Positions 44,320 to 52,929 are shown, numbered from the stretch's first letter. The stretch: 64,000 bases of DNA from Paludisphaera mucosa (GCF_029589435.1 NZ_JARRAG010000002.1:3658001-3722000), one strand, 5' to 3'. The notes: generated by a model from the letters alone, not told the origin. Numbers and translations: made by a program.

Positions 44320-44335
44320 CGGTGGATAACCCTTC

Positions 44336-44347
44336 GGTTGTATAACC
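44336..44347 (-). promoter_or_regulatory. Likely ArsR operator and promoter region
   Basis: The inverted repeat GGTT-N4-AACC (44336-44347) lies between the ArsR start and an AT-rich block that reads TATATT on the minus strand (about 44353-44360), a plausible -10. The placement fits autorepression. The remaining bases to 44532 hold nothing I can name. Confidence 0.45.
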
Positions 44348-44532
44348 TAAAGGAAATATATCCCGACTATCATCCTTCGTCAACGAGTTTCGGAGAACTC
44401 GCACGGGATCGCGTCGAATGGGCCCTCGGCATCGCGTTCGATCGGAACTTCGGGCGACCCGTAACGCGAATCGCCGTCGTCCCGGGGATCCGGCACGACG
44501 GCGAAGGGGTGAAAACGGTCTGATCGAGACGA

Positions 44533-46626
44533 TCACGGCGCCTCGTCGGCGGCGTCGAGCTTCTTGAGGAGGCGGTCGAGCTTCTCTTCGACGCGGCGGA
44601 GGCGACGATCCGTCTCCGTTTCGGCCTCGCCTCCCGGAGCAGCCCCGGGGCGGCGCATGGAGCCCGAGCCCATCATGCCGCCCATCGCCGAAGCCGCCCC
44701 GCCGGCGGGCGGCGGCGGGGCGGCGCTCTGTTCGCCCCAGTTGATGATCTCGCCGCCGGACCGGGTGACCAGGGCGGCGAAGAGCCCGGGGCGGTGCGGG
44801 GTGTCGAGCAAGAACTGGGTCGAGCCGTCGACCAGGCCGATCAACGCCCCGCGGGGGTCGTGGCCGTCGAGGGCCCGGACGGAGACGGTGGTCGGCTCCT
44901 CCGGCTTCGTCCACTCGATCGGCTGGTCGGCCACGACGAGGAAGACGGTGTTCGAGGTCCCGTCCGTCACGGTTTCGAGCTTCACGCCCAGGTCGTCGGA
45001 CCGCGCGTCGGCCGACGATCCGCCCCCCGCCGCGGACTCCGCCCCCCTCCCGACCGGACCGACTCCCGCGCCGACCTCGGGGGCCGTTTCGAGTCGTGGA
45101 GCGTTCTCGGAAGACCTCGCCCCGCCCGCCTGCGGCCCGGCGGCGCCTCCCATCATCATGCCGGCTCCCATCATCGGGCCGGTCCGCTTCGAGGCGGGTC
45201 CGCCTCCCATCATGCCGGGCATCCCCATCCCGGCCCCCATCATCGAGCCGGTCGGCTTCGAGGCGGGTCCGCCTCCCATCATGCCGGGCATCCCCATCCC
45301 GGCCCCGCCGCCGTCCATCCTCATCATCATTCCGGGCATCCCCATCGCGGCCCCGCCGCCGTCCATCCTCATCATCCCGCTCCCCATCATGACGCCGTCC
45401 GAAGCGTTCGCGTCCGGGCCGAACATCGCACCCGGGGTCGTGAACCCGCGAAACCGGGAGAAGCCCAGGGGCGTGGAGAGGTCAGGCGTCTGGTAGACCT
45501 CCGGCATGCGCCGGAGGAGCGTCCGGTTGTGGGGCCCGTCCCAGGGCTCGTCGAGGTGGAATTGCTTGTAGAGGGCCTCCTCGCCGAGATACGGCAGCAG
45601 CGCCACGCGCCAGCTCAGCAAGGGCCGGCCGTCGGGGCCGGCGACGGCGGCCGCCGGAAAGGCGTTCCGCGCATCGTGGTGATTGTGCATCGCCAGCAGG
45701 ATGGCCTTCAGGTTCTGGACCTTGATCTGGGCCACCTCGGGCGTCGCGGGGCGTCCGGGGTCGCCCCCGCCCCCCCCGGCGTCTTGCGTCGGGTCGGAGG
45801 TCCAGGCCGTCGCGGAGAGGCCGAGGACGCCCAGGCCGCCGGCCGCGGCCAGCATCAGGAGGAATGGCTTGGAGAACATGGTCGGTGCGACTCCCTGGGT
45901 CAGGGCGGCGACGGCCGGCGCGATCGCGGCCCTCGCCGAGACGGCCGCCAGCGTCGCGTGGATCAGGTTCGGGGACACGGGGGACGCGATCGATTCGACG
46001 GACGCCAGCGCCGCCGTCGCCGCCGCAGGCGCGATCCCCCGCCGGACGAGACGCCCCCGGAGGGCCTCCTTCGCACGCGAGAGCCGGCTCTTGACCGTGC
46101 CGACGGGGCAGTCCAGGCGTCGCGACGCCTCTTGCTCGGACGCCCCGCCGAGCAGGCAGAGCGCCAGGACGTCGCGCTGGCCCGTCGGCAGGCGGGCCAG
46201 CTCGGCGTCGAGGACGGGGAGGACGTCGGACCACTCGGCGCGATCCTCCTCGCGAGCGGGGAAGTCGGCGACGAGCGGCTCGGCGCGGCGGCGGTCGGCC
46301 CGGACGCGGGCCCTCACGGACACGCGGCGGGCGATGCTGTAGAGCCACGAGGCCAGGCGGTCGGGGTCGCGGAGCTTCCCCCCGTCCCGGGCCAGGACCA
46401 GGAAGGTCGCCTGGAAGGCGTCGTCCGCGTCGTGAGGATCGCGCAGGAGCCGGCCGCAGACGCCCCGGACCATCGGCCCGTGGCGGCCCAGGATCGCCTC
46501 GAACGCGTCCTCGTCCCTGGCGGACAGGAACCTCCAAAGCAGCTCGCCGTCGGGGGCGAGGTCGACCCCCTGGCGGAAGAGCCGGTCAAGGTCCCGGACG
46601 ATCAGGCCCTCGTCACGCTTTCTCAT
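44533..46626 (-). CDS. ECF sigma factor fused to DUF1559 domain with Met/Gly-rich repeats
   Basis: A 697-residue protein. Residues about 45-110 are sigma region 2 ('GRLLRDPHDADDAFQATFLVLARDGGKLRDPDRLASWLYSIARR') and about 135-190 region 4 ('LARLPTGQRDVLALCLLGGASEQEASRRLDCPVGTVKSRLSRAKEAL'). A hydrophobic segment at about 253-275 ('FLLMLAAAGGLGVLGLSATAW') would span the membrane. A DUF1559-like domain follows ('LKAILLAMHNHHDARNAFPAAAVAGPDGRPLLSW', 'VTDGTSNTVFLVVADQPIEW'), split by a Met/Gly-rich insert (about 410-495). A C-terminal coiled coil ends it. The layout suggests a membrane-tethered sigma factor with an extracytoplasmic sensor. The start at 46626 excludes a non-homologous extension. 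Confidence 0.85.
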   Translation of the reverse strand: MRKRDEGLIVRDLDRLFRQGVDLAPDGELLWRFLSARDEDAFEAILGRHGPMVRGVCGRLLRDPHDADDAFQATFLVLARDGGKLRDPDRLASWLYSIARRVSVRARVRADRRRAEPLVADFPAREEDRAEWSDVLPVLDAELARLPTGQRDVLALCLLGGASEQEASRRLDCPVGTVKSRLSRAKEALRGRLVRRGIAPAAATAALASVESIASPVSPNLIHATLAAVSARAAIAPAVAALTQGVAPTMFSKPFLLMLAAAGGLGVLGLSATAWTSDPTQDAGGGGGDPGRPATPEVAQIKVQNLKAILLAMHNHHDARNAFPAAAVAGPDGRPLLSWRVALLPYLGEEALYKQFHLDEPWDGPHNRTLLRRMPEVYQTPDLSTPLGFSRFRGFTTPGAMFGPDANASDGVMMGSGMMRMDGGGAAMGMPGMMMRMDGGGAGMGMPGMMGGGPASKPTGSMMGAGMGMPGMMGGGPASKRTGPMMGAGMMMGGAAGPQAGGARSSENAPRLETAPEVGAGVGPVGRGAESAAGGGSSADARSDDLGVKLETVTDGTSNTVFLVVADQPIEWTKPEEPTTVSVRALDGHDPRGALIGLVDGSTQFLLDTPHRPGLFAALVTRSGGEIINWGEQSAAPPPPAGGAASAMGGMMGSGSMRRPGAAPGGEAETETDRRLRRVEEKLDRLLKKLDAADEAP
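45166..45400 (-). repeat. In-frame tandem repeats coding Met/Gly-rich segment
   Basis: Two nearly identical 69-base units lie side by side (about 45166-45234 and 45235-45303), coding 'GMGMPGMMGGGPASK'-type blocks. Two shorter units of about 54 bases follow, coding 'MRMDGGGA-MGMPGM' blocks. All keep the reading frame of the sigma-DUF1559 gene. Low-complexity expansion by slippage or unequal exchange is likely. Confidence 0.8.
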
Positions 46627-46894
46627 CCTCGGCCCCCGTCGATCGATTCGCGTCTGCAGAGGCAGTGTCCGAGATCCGCCGGCGGGTTCCATCGACTTTG
46701 CGGAATCCCGGATCGGCGACATTCGAATCATCGCCGGTCGTCCGAGCGCGGTCGAGGAGCCAGGCACGCTCGCGGGCGTTCTGCGCGTCCTCGAACGAGC
46801 CTCTCGGCAACTTCGCGGGCCGGAGCTTATTCTGGATCGGGCGGCGCGGCGGCTCGCGGTTCGCTCATCTTCGTCGAGACCGAGTCATCCGATC

Positions 46895-47722
46895 ATGCGA
46901 TATCCGCGTTTTCTTGCGACGTGCCTGGTCCTCGGCCTTGCGGCCTCGTGCGCCCCTCCCGTGCCGGCGCCCTCGGGGAATCCCGACCGGATCACGCAGG
47001 CGTCGGTGATCAACGCCCTCATGATCGGCCGGTACGACGGGGTGAACACGATCGCCGAGATGCTGGAGCACGGCGACTTCGGGCTCGGCACGCTGGACCA
47101 CCTCGACGGCGAGCTGATCATCCTGGACGGCCGGGCCTATCAGGTCCGGGGCGACGGGGCCGTGGTCCCGGTCGGCCCCGAATGGACGACGCCGTTCGCG
47201 GTCGTCACCCCCTTCGACGAGGACGGCTCGTTCGCATGCCCGCAGGTCGCCGGCCTCACCGCCCTGGAATCCCGACTGGACGAGGCGCTGCCGCAGAGGA
47301 ACTCGTTCGTCGCGGTCCGGATCGAGGGCCGTTTCGCCTCGCTCAAGCTGCGGAGCGTCCATCGCCAGGAGCCGCCCTACCGGCCGCTGGGGGAGGTGGC
47401 CGAGAGCCAGTCGGTCTGGACCCGCGAGGGCCTCTCGGGGACGGTCCTGGGCATCCGCAGCCCGGCCTGGGTCGGCGGGCTGACCGTGCCCGGCTGGCAC
47501 TGGCACTTCCTGTCGGACGACCGCAAGGTCGGCGGCCACGTCCTCGACGCCCGCCCCACCGAAGGCCGCGTGCGATACGACCTCTGCCACGACTGGGAGG
47601 TGCTCCTCCCACGCTCCCGGGAGTTCGACCAGGCCGACCTGACGCCGAACTTGAGCCGCGAGCTGAAGCGGGTGGAGAGCGCCCGCGATCCCGCCCCGCC
47701 GCGCGGTCCCGAAGGCCGGTGA
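46895..47722 (+). CDS. budA: Alpha-acetolactate decarboxylase with lipoprotein signal
   Basis: A 275-residue protein. Residues about 38-235 match acetolactate decarboxylase: 'INALMIGRYDGVNTIAEMLEHGDFGLGTLDHLDGELIILDGRAYQV', 'TTPFAVVTPF' and the zinc-site block 'GWHWHFLSDDRKVGGHVLDA' with His 202, 204 and 215. The enzyme converts 2-acetolactate to acetoin. A hydrophobic N-terminus with 'LGLAASCAPP' (Cys about 19) predicts lipid anchoring outside the cytosol, where acetolactate is not made; some other family members also carry signal peptides. No acetolactate synthase or butanediol dehydrogenase gene is nearby. It is divergent from the sigma factor gene. Confidence 0.9.
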   Translation: MRYPRFLATCLVLGLAASCAPPVPAPSGNPDRITQASVINALMIGRYDGVNTIAEMLEHGDFGLGTLDHLDGELIILDGRAYQVRGDGAVVPVGPEWTTPFAVVTPFDEDGSFACPQVAGLTALESRLDEALPQRNSFVAVRIEGRFASLKLRSVHRQEPPYRPLGEVAESQSVWTREGLSGTVLGIRSPAWVGGLTVPGWHWHFLSDDRKVGGHVLDARPTEGRVRYDLCHDWEVLLPRSREFDQADLTPNLSRELKRVESARDPAPPRGPEGR

Positions 47723-47924
47723 TCCGCCCGGGCCGTCCCGGGTCGGCGGGCGGGGCGGTCAGCCGGTTGACAAGGGGGATCCCGAGAGCTAGCCTGGTTT
47801 TCGACCTCGCGTCGGATATCGTCGGGTCGTCGCCGCGCAATTCCCGCTTGGAACCCCAATCATCGCCGCGCCAAACTCCACGACCCACCGGGACGAGGCC
47901 CGCCTGCTCGCCGAGTGTCAGGCC

Positions 47925-48596
47925 GTGCTCGGTTACGAGTTCCGGGACGCCGACCTGCTCCGCGAGGCGCTCACGCACGCCTCGGGGGCCAACCACCGCC
48001 TGGCCTCGAACGAGCGCCTGGAGTTCCTGGGCGACGCCATCCTGGGCGCGGTCGTCTGCGAGATGCTCTTCCGCCAGTTCCCCGACTACCAGGAGGGGGA
48101 CCTGACCCGGATCAAGTCGATCGTGGTCTCGCGGCGGACCTGCGCGCGGATCTCGGAATCGCTCTCGCTCGACCTGTACCTGTTCCTGGGCAAGGGGATG
48201 GGCGCGGGCGACCAGACGCCCCCCTCGGTCCTGGCCGACGTCTTCGAGAGCCTGATCGGGGCCATCTTCCTCGACGGCGGGATGTCCGCGGCGGCGCAGT
48301 TCATCGTCCGCTACATGGGCCCCGAGATCGAGTCCGCCGACGAGGGCCAGAACGGCCTCAACTACAAGAGCAACCTCCAGCAGGCCGCCCAGCGCGACTT
48401 CGGCGAGACGCCGACCTACCTCCTCCTCGACGAGAAGGGGCCGGACCACTCCAAATGCTTCAAGATCTCGGCCCAGATCGGCGGCACCCGGTACGCCCCG
48501 GCGTGGGGCCGGAACAAGAAGGACGCCGAGCAACGCGCGGCCCTGAACGCCCTCTGCCAGCTCTCGGGCTCCCCCATCCCCTACGAGTCGGATTGA
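47925..48596 (+). CDS. rnc: Ribonuclease III
   Basis: The double-strand-specific endoribonuclease that matures rRNA. The catalytic domain has 'SNERLEFLGDAILGAVVCEMLF' and 'DVFESLIGAIFLDGG', with the acidic Glu/Asp metal ligands. The C-terminal dsRNA-binding domain ('NYKSNLQQAAQRDFGETPTYLLL' ... 'GRNKKDAEQRAALNAL') is complete. From GTG 47925 the protein is 223 residues, but homology seems to begin about 7-10 residues earlier ('LLAECQAVLGYEF'). The frame stays open back to 47793 without any in-frame ATG, GTG or TTG. Possible upstream starts are CTG 47904 or ATC 47859/47862. The polytopic protein gene follows after 10 bases. Confidence 0.92.
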   Translation: MLGYEFRDADLLREALTHASGANHRLASNERLEFLGDAILGAVVCEMLFRQFPDYQEGDLTRIKSIVVSRRTCARISESLSLDLYLFLGKGMGAGDQTPPSVLADVFESLIGAIFLDGGMSAAAQFIVRYMGPEIESADEGQNGLNYKSNLQQAAQRDFGETPTYLLLDEKGPDHSKCFKISAQIGGTRYAPAWGRNKKDAEQRAALNALCQLSGSPIPYESD

Positions 48597-48606
48597 CGAG
48601 GTCGCC

Positions 48607-49905
48607 GTGAATGGTCCGCTCGTCACCGACCTGGGATTGGCGCCGATCGTCTGGCTCTTCCTGGCGCTGCTGGGGTGCGCCACGCTCTTCTTCAAGTTCA
48701 GCCGGATCTGGAGCGTCCGCAACCTCGACCTGCTGCTCCTCTTCGCGCTCGTGCCGGGGATGATGATGTTCGTGGGGCGGCACGACCAGGCCCCCTGGAT
48801 CGCCTACATCGTGCTCTTCCTGGGCACGGCCGCCTGGCTGGCCCGGTTCCTGGTCGACCTGGGCTTCTCGCGACGGCCGCTGCTCGAACCGAACCTGAAC
48901 GCGTCGGGCCTGCTGACGCTCTCGATCGGAGTCCTCGGCCTGCTGCTCGTCGAGACCGTGAGCCTCCCCGTCGGCGAGGGCGCCGCGCGGAACCCGGCCG
49001 AACCGTCCGGCCGCGAGGATGTCAACGCCCGGCCCCCCGCGTCGGCCGACGAGCCGGAGGAGAAAGGGACGGTCCAGCAGGTCCTCGACATCGCCCCCCT
49101 CCCCTCGTCGCTCAGGCAGGAGCGGCCGCAGGTGATCGTGGCGCGGGTGCTGGCGGTCCTGGCCCACCTGGGGCTGGTCTCGGGGCTCTGGCTGATCGGC
49201 TGGAAGCATTTCGAGCGGTCGATCACGGGGCTGTCGATGGCCTCGTGCTATTTGCTGCTGCCCTACACGCGGATGGCCCTGGTGGACAGCGGCCAGCTGA
49301 TCCCCGCGGCGTTGATCATCTATGCGGTCTTCTGGTACGCGCGGCCGGCGATCGCCGGCTTGCTGATCGGCCTGGCGGCGGGCTGGATCCCGGCCTGCCT
49401 GGGCCTGATCGCGCTCTGGACGGGGTTCTACCGGGGACGGTCGCGGGTGGTCTACCTCGCGGTGGCGACCTCGGTCGCGATCGTCTGCGCCCTGCTGGGC
49501 TCGGCCGGGCTGGGCGTGTCGGAATGGGCCCGGGCGCTGGGGGCGCGGAGCATCGCCGAGGTCGGCCTGCTGCCGCAGTTCGAGCCCCGGCCCAACGGCA
49601 GCAGCTTCTGGGGAGGCATGAACTCCAGCTTCCGGCTGCCGGTCCTGATCGGCTACCTGGCGATGGTCATGATCTTCAGCTTCTGGCCGGCGCGCAAGGA
49701 CCTCTCGCAGCTCATCACGCTCTCGGCGGCCTTGCTGGCGGCAAGCCAGTTCTGGTACCTCGACAAGGGGGGGACGCTCGTCCTGCTCTACCTGCCGCTG
49801 GCGCTCCTGGTCATGTTCCGGCCCACGATGAACGCCCGCCGCCTCCGCGCCGGGGCGTTCGCGCGCAACGGCGCCGCGACGGCCGCGGCGAACCAGGCGT
49901 CCTGA
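48607..49905 (+). CDS. Polytopic membrane protein of unknown function
   Basis: A 432-residue protein with roughly ten hydrophobic segments. They start with 'GLAPIVWLFLALLGCATLFF' (about 9-28), and a hydrophilic Pro/Glu-rich loop lies at about 120-165. The 'FFKFSRIWSVRNLDLLLLFALVPGMMMF' and 'LYLPLALLVMFRPTMNARRLR' parts resemble planctomycete hypothetical membrane proteins I cannot name. It starts at GTG with GAGG upstream, 10 bases after rnc, so it probably shares that transcript. No transporter or enzyme motif is visible. Confidence 0.75.
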   Translation: MNGPLVTDLGLAPIVWLFLALLGCATLFFKFSRIWSVRNLDLLLLFALVPGMMMFVGRHDQAPWIAYIVLFLGTAAWLARFLVDLGFSRRPLLEPNLNASGLLTLSIGVLGLLLVETVSLPVGEGAARNPAEPSGREDVNARPPASADEPEEKGTVQQVLDIAPLPSSLRQERPQVIVARVLAVLAHLGLVSGLWLIGWKHFERSITGLSMASCYLLLPYTRMALVDSGQLIPAALIIYAVFWYARPAIAGLLIGLAAGWIPACLGLIALWTGFYRGRSRVVYLAVATSVAIVCALLGSAGLGVSEWARALGARSIAEVGLLPQFEPRPNGSSFWGGMNSSFRLPVLIGYLAMVMIFSFWPARKDLSQLITLSAALLAASQFWYLDKGGTLVLLYLPLALLVMFRPTMNARRLRAGAFARNGAATAAANQAS

Positions 49906-49936
49906 CGCGTCGGAAGCGAAGCCCCGCGGCGCAGGG

Positions 49937-50233
49937 TCAAGATTCGTCGTCGGCCCCCAGGTCCCAGCCATCCTCGACGAACACCCGCTCGACGGCCTCG
50001 AACAGATCAGGCGGGTCGTGCAGGATCGCCATGTCGAACGTTGCGAACACCACGGCCTCGTCCTCGACCGTTAGGTCGAGGTAGGACTCGAATCCCTCGA
50101 AGGCCACGCGACGGCCCCACTCATCGGCCTCCTCGCAGCAGGGATACCCCGCCGCGGTCAGGAGCCCGACGAGGTCGGCGACCGTGCGGTCCGAGGCTTC
50201 AGCCGACCGGGAGTAATAAGCCTCGGTACCCAT
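49937..50233 (-). CDS. Small acidic hypothetical protein
   Basis: A 98-residue acidic protein. It has 'DRTVADLVGLLTAAGYPCCEEADEWGRRVAFEGFESYLDLTVEDEAVVFATFDM' and a helical 'DLFEAVERVFVEDGW' tail. The size, acidity and alpha/beta pattern resemble immunity-type or SMI1-like small proteins, but no family can be assigned. GGGAG lies about 11 bases upstream of the ATG. It sits next to another unrecognised small gene. Confidence 0.5.
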   Translation of the reverse strand: MGTEAYYSRSAEASDRTVADLVGLLTAAGYPCCEEADEWGRRVAFEGFESYLDLTVEDEAVVFATFDMAILHDPPDLFEAVERVFVEDGWDLGADDES

Positions 50234-50330
50234 TTGGAGATCAACTCCCGACGACCTGTACTTTCCGGGATTTCCTTGGCCAGGGGGGGGTGCGTCCAGC
50301 CTGGCCGCTTTGTTCGTCGCGCGTCGGACG

Positions 50331-50699
50331 TCAGGGTGAGTCCGAGTCGGCGTCGAGATCGATCACCTCGCGAGCCCAGCAGGTGACGGTGCCGCGAGTC
50401 GCCTCGAAGTCGGCCACTCGGAGGTTAATCCCTTCGAGTTGTCGACGGCTGACGTCCAGGATGCGCATGCCTCCGGTCGGTTGCGGGAAACAGCCTTTCT
50501 CGACCGCGAAGTCCTGCGGCCCGAGGAAGCGCAACCGGCGGACGACGTCGCCCCGGCCCAACTTCATATCGATGTAGGAGGCGGACCATTCCCCCGGATC
50601 GTTGTGATAGCAAAGGGAGACGATCTCGTACTCCCACGGCCGCTCGACGATGGCATGGTCCGGGTCTCCGTCGTACGGCATGCTGCCGGTCTCCGTCAT
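50331..50699 (-). CDS. Hypothetical protein
   Basis: A 122-residue protein with no signal or membrane helix. Visible features are 'ERPWEYEIVSLCYHNDPGEWSASYIDMKLGRGDVVRRLRFLGPQDFAVEKG' and 'RILDVSRRQLEGINLRVADFEA', which suggest a compact beta-rich domain. I do not recognise a family. An internal ATG six codons later (50681) is an alternative start. It lies between the SDR gene and the 98-residue acidic protein on the same strand. Confidence 0.5.
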   Translation of the reverse strand: MTETGSMPYDGDPDHAIVERPWEYEIVSLCYHNDPGEWSASYIDMKLGRGDVVRRLRFLGPQDFAVEKGCFPQPTGGMRILDVSRRQLEGINLRVADFEATRGTVTCWAREVIDLDADSDSP

Positions 50700-50823
50700 C
50701 CCTGGATGAGTGGGGGGAGTCGACGAGGGCCAGCCCGAGGAGGACGATGGCGTTTGCCGCGTCGGGCTGTCGACATCTGTCTCAGAGAGGACAGGACGAC
50801 GGAGCCCCGGGTCGAATGACGAT

Positions 50824-51690
50824 TCAGGAGACCTGGCCGACCTGCTTCTTCGGCTTGGGCTTGCGAAGGACGGGCGAGTCGGGGAACTTGCGGAGGATCC
50901 AGCGCGAGAGCCCCCAGTCGACGAACCAGGGCGCGATCCGGTTGGCCAAAACCAGCATCCGGCCCTTGCCCGAGAGGGTGATCTCGCGCTTCTTCTTCTC
51001 GACCGCCCGCAGCGCGGCGGCCGCGACGAACTCGGGGGACGCGGTCCGCCAGTCGGCGACGGACACCCGCGCGGTCTTCGCCACGGCGTTCTCGTCGAAC
51101 GGGGTCGCGGTGAAGCCGGGGTTCACCTGCAGGACGTGGATCCCGTACCGCCGCCACTCGATCCGGATCGACTCGACGAATCCCGAGACCGCGAACTTGC
51201 TGGCGCTGTACTCGACCCGCCCGGGGAGCCCCCGGCGGGCGTTGATCGAGCCCATCACCAGCATCACCGGGTCGACGCCCTCGCCCAGGAGCGGCAGGGC
51301 CGCGCGGCAGACCTCGGCCATCGCGAAGAAGTTGATCTCGAAGACCCGGCGCAGCACCCAGGCCTCGTGGGTGTCGAACTGCCCCGTGGCGCCGACGCCG
51401 GCGTTGTTGACGACCAGGTCCAGCGCGCCGAACCGCTTGCGGACGGCGTCGAAGAGGCGGTTGCGGTCGGCCTCGACCGTCAGGTCGGCGGCGACGACGG
51501 CCACGCGATCGGGATCGGCCCCGGCCGCGATCAGCCCTCGGGCCGTCTCGTCGAGCCTGGCGAGGGAGCGGCCGGTCAGGACGACGCTGGCGCCGCGGCG
51601 GACGAGATCCTCGGCGACGGCCCGCCCCAGCCCCGAGGACGCGCCCGTGACGAGCGCGCGAGTGTCTTTCCAAGATCGAACTTGGCCCAT
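50824..51690 (-). CDS. Short-chain dehydrogenase/reductase
   Basis: A 288-residue NAD(P)-dependent SDR. The Rossmann nucleotide site is 'TGASSGLG' (15-22), followed by 'NNAG' (about 95-98). The catalytic residues are Ser about 148, Tyr 161 and Lys 165 in 'VEYSASKFAVSGF'. 'VNPGFTATPFDE' is the usual PG motif. The C-terminal ending is basic and may bind membranes. It matches the DltE/YqjQ-like classical SDR group, but the substrate is unknown. The small gene downstream starts 124 bases after its stop. Confidence 0.9.
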   Translation of the reverse strand: MGQVRSWKDTRALVTGASSGLGRAVAEDLVRRGASVVLTGRSLARLDETARGLIAAGADPDRVAVVAADLTVEADRNRLFDAVRKRFGALDLVVNNAGVGATGQFDTHEAWVLRRVFEINFFAMAEVCRAALPLLGEGVDPVMLVMGSINARRGLPGRVEYSASKFAVSGFVESIRIEWRRYGIHVLQVNPGFTATPFDENAVAKTARVSVADWRTASPEFVAAAALRAVEKKKREITLSGKGRMLVLANRIAPWFVDWGLSRWILRKFPDSPVLRKPKPKKQVGQVS

Positions 51691-51762
51691 GTCGGTCTAA
51701 CCCGGATGACTTCGAGTGGTCGATCAGGAGGTCGGTCCGGGTATTCTATCAGGGGAGGCAAA

Positions 51763-52158
51763 TCATTTGACAGTCGTGTTCACCGCACCCTCGATCTGGG
51801 TGAAGGTGGGGACGTCTTCGGGATTGGTGCTGCGCCAGCCGTAGCGAGAACTGGAGCCGGAGCGCTGGGGCTCGCTGACGACGACTCGAGGCTTGCTTCG
51901 GCCGTCGTCGATGACGGTGGAGCGCGAGCCGACGACGGTGGCGCCGTCGATCGAGTCGGGGACCTCGCAGACCGGCCCGACGGTGACGTTGCTGGGCACG
52001 ACGGCCCCGGTCCCGGGCGGGCACGGGCTCATCGCCGAGGCGCCGTTGTAATAGTAATGGTGCTGGTGGCAGCCCCCAAAGCAGCAGCAGAAGCCGCCGA
52101 TCAGCAGGGCCGCCAGTCTCCTGCGCCCCTCCCGGAGCGGCGTGCGGGCGTTCCTCAT
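51763..52158 (-). CDS. Small lipoprotein, hypothetical
   Basis: A 131-residue predicted lipoprotein. Basic residues, a hydrophobic run and a Cys-rich lipobox region, 'GGFCCCFGGC' (Cys about 30), are followed by a His/Tyr-rich start to the mature chain, 'HQHHYYYNGA'. The rest ('SIDGATVVGSRSTVIDDGRSKPRVVVSEPQ') is hydrophilic and probably unstructured. GGGAG precedes the ATG at a good distance. I recognise no family. Confidence 0.65.
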   Translation of the reverse strand: MRNARTPLREGRRRLAALLIGGFCCCFGGCHQHHYYYNGASAMSPCPPGTGAVVPSNVTVGPVCEVPDSIDGATVVGSRSTVIDDGRSKPRVVVSEPQRSGSSSRYGWRSTNPEDVPTFTQIEGAVNTTVK

Positions 52159-52358
52159 GGCGAATCTCCCAACGAACCGATCCATCCGGAGAGCCGCGCG
52201 AGTCGAAGATGTGGATGCAGCGATGGGGCCCCTGGCCGACCTCCTGTCGGCACTGGTCATGCCGGACTTTATCGAAACCCGGGCGATCGGCCAACGGCAG
52301 TTTGCGCGGCGCTGCGCGACCCTGCGGGCGAAGCGGGGCGGGGCGGATCCGGTCCGGC

Positions 52359-52862
52359 TCAGTCGCGGCGTCGGGTGGCGCGGTCGATGTCGCGCTTGGC
52401 TTCCTGCTTCTTGAGGGCCTCGCGCTTGTCGTAGGTCTTGCGGCCCTTGGCGACCGAGATCTCGACCTTGGCCATGCCCTTCTTGAAATAGATCATGAGC
52501 GGCACGAGGGTGATGCCGCGCTCGTGGGTGCGGCCGGCGAGCTTCTCGATCTCCTTGCGATGCAAGAGCAGCTTGCGGGGCCGCTTGGGGACGTGGTTCA
52601 TGCGGTTGGCTTGCAGGTACTCGGGGATGTCGCAGCCGTTGAGCCAGATCTCGTCCCGGTTCACCTCGGCGTAGGCCTCGTCGAGGCTCGCCTTGCCGTT
52701 GCGCAGGCTCTTGACCTCGGTGCCGGTCAGGACGATGCCGGCCTCGACCTTCTCGATCAGGTCGTAATCGAACCGCGCGCGGCGGTTGCGGGCGACGATC
52801 TTGATGCCGTCCGAATCGTCCTTGCCCTTGGAGGCCGATTTCCCCGCGTCTTTCTTGGCCAT
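52359..52862 (-). CDS. smpB: SsrA-binding protein
   Basis: A 167-residue tmRNA-binding protein that brings tmRNA to stalled ribosomes. The SmpB barrel is clear: 'VARNRRARFDYDLIEKVEAGIVLTGTEVKSLRNGKASLDEAYA', 'RPRKLLLHRKEIEKLAGRTHERGITLVPLMIYFKKGMAKVEISVAKGRK'. The basic C-terminal tail, 'YDKREALKKQEAKRDIDRATRR', enters the mRNA path. An N-terminal extension of about 20 charged residues is longer than usual. It follows folK and dapL on the same strand (67-base gap), so the three may form an operon. Confidence 0.95.
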   Translation of the reverse strand: MAKKDAGKSASKGKDDSDGIKIVARNRRARFDYDLIEKVEAGIVLTGTEVKSLRNGKASLDEAYAEVNRDEIWLNGCDIPEYLQANRMNHVPKRPRKLLLHRKEIEKLAGRTHERGITLVPLMIYFKKGMAKVEISVAKGRKTYDKREALKKQEAKRDIDRATRRRD

Positions 52863-52929
52863 GGTCTCGACGGAGCCCCGTTTGAGTTGGCTTTCGGTTC
52901 GTTCGGGCCGCGTCGCGCGCGACGTCCGC

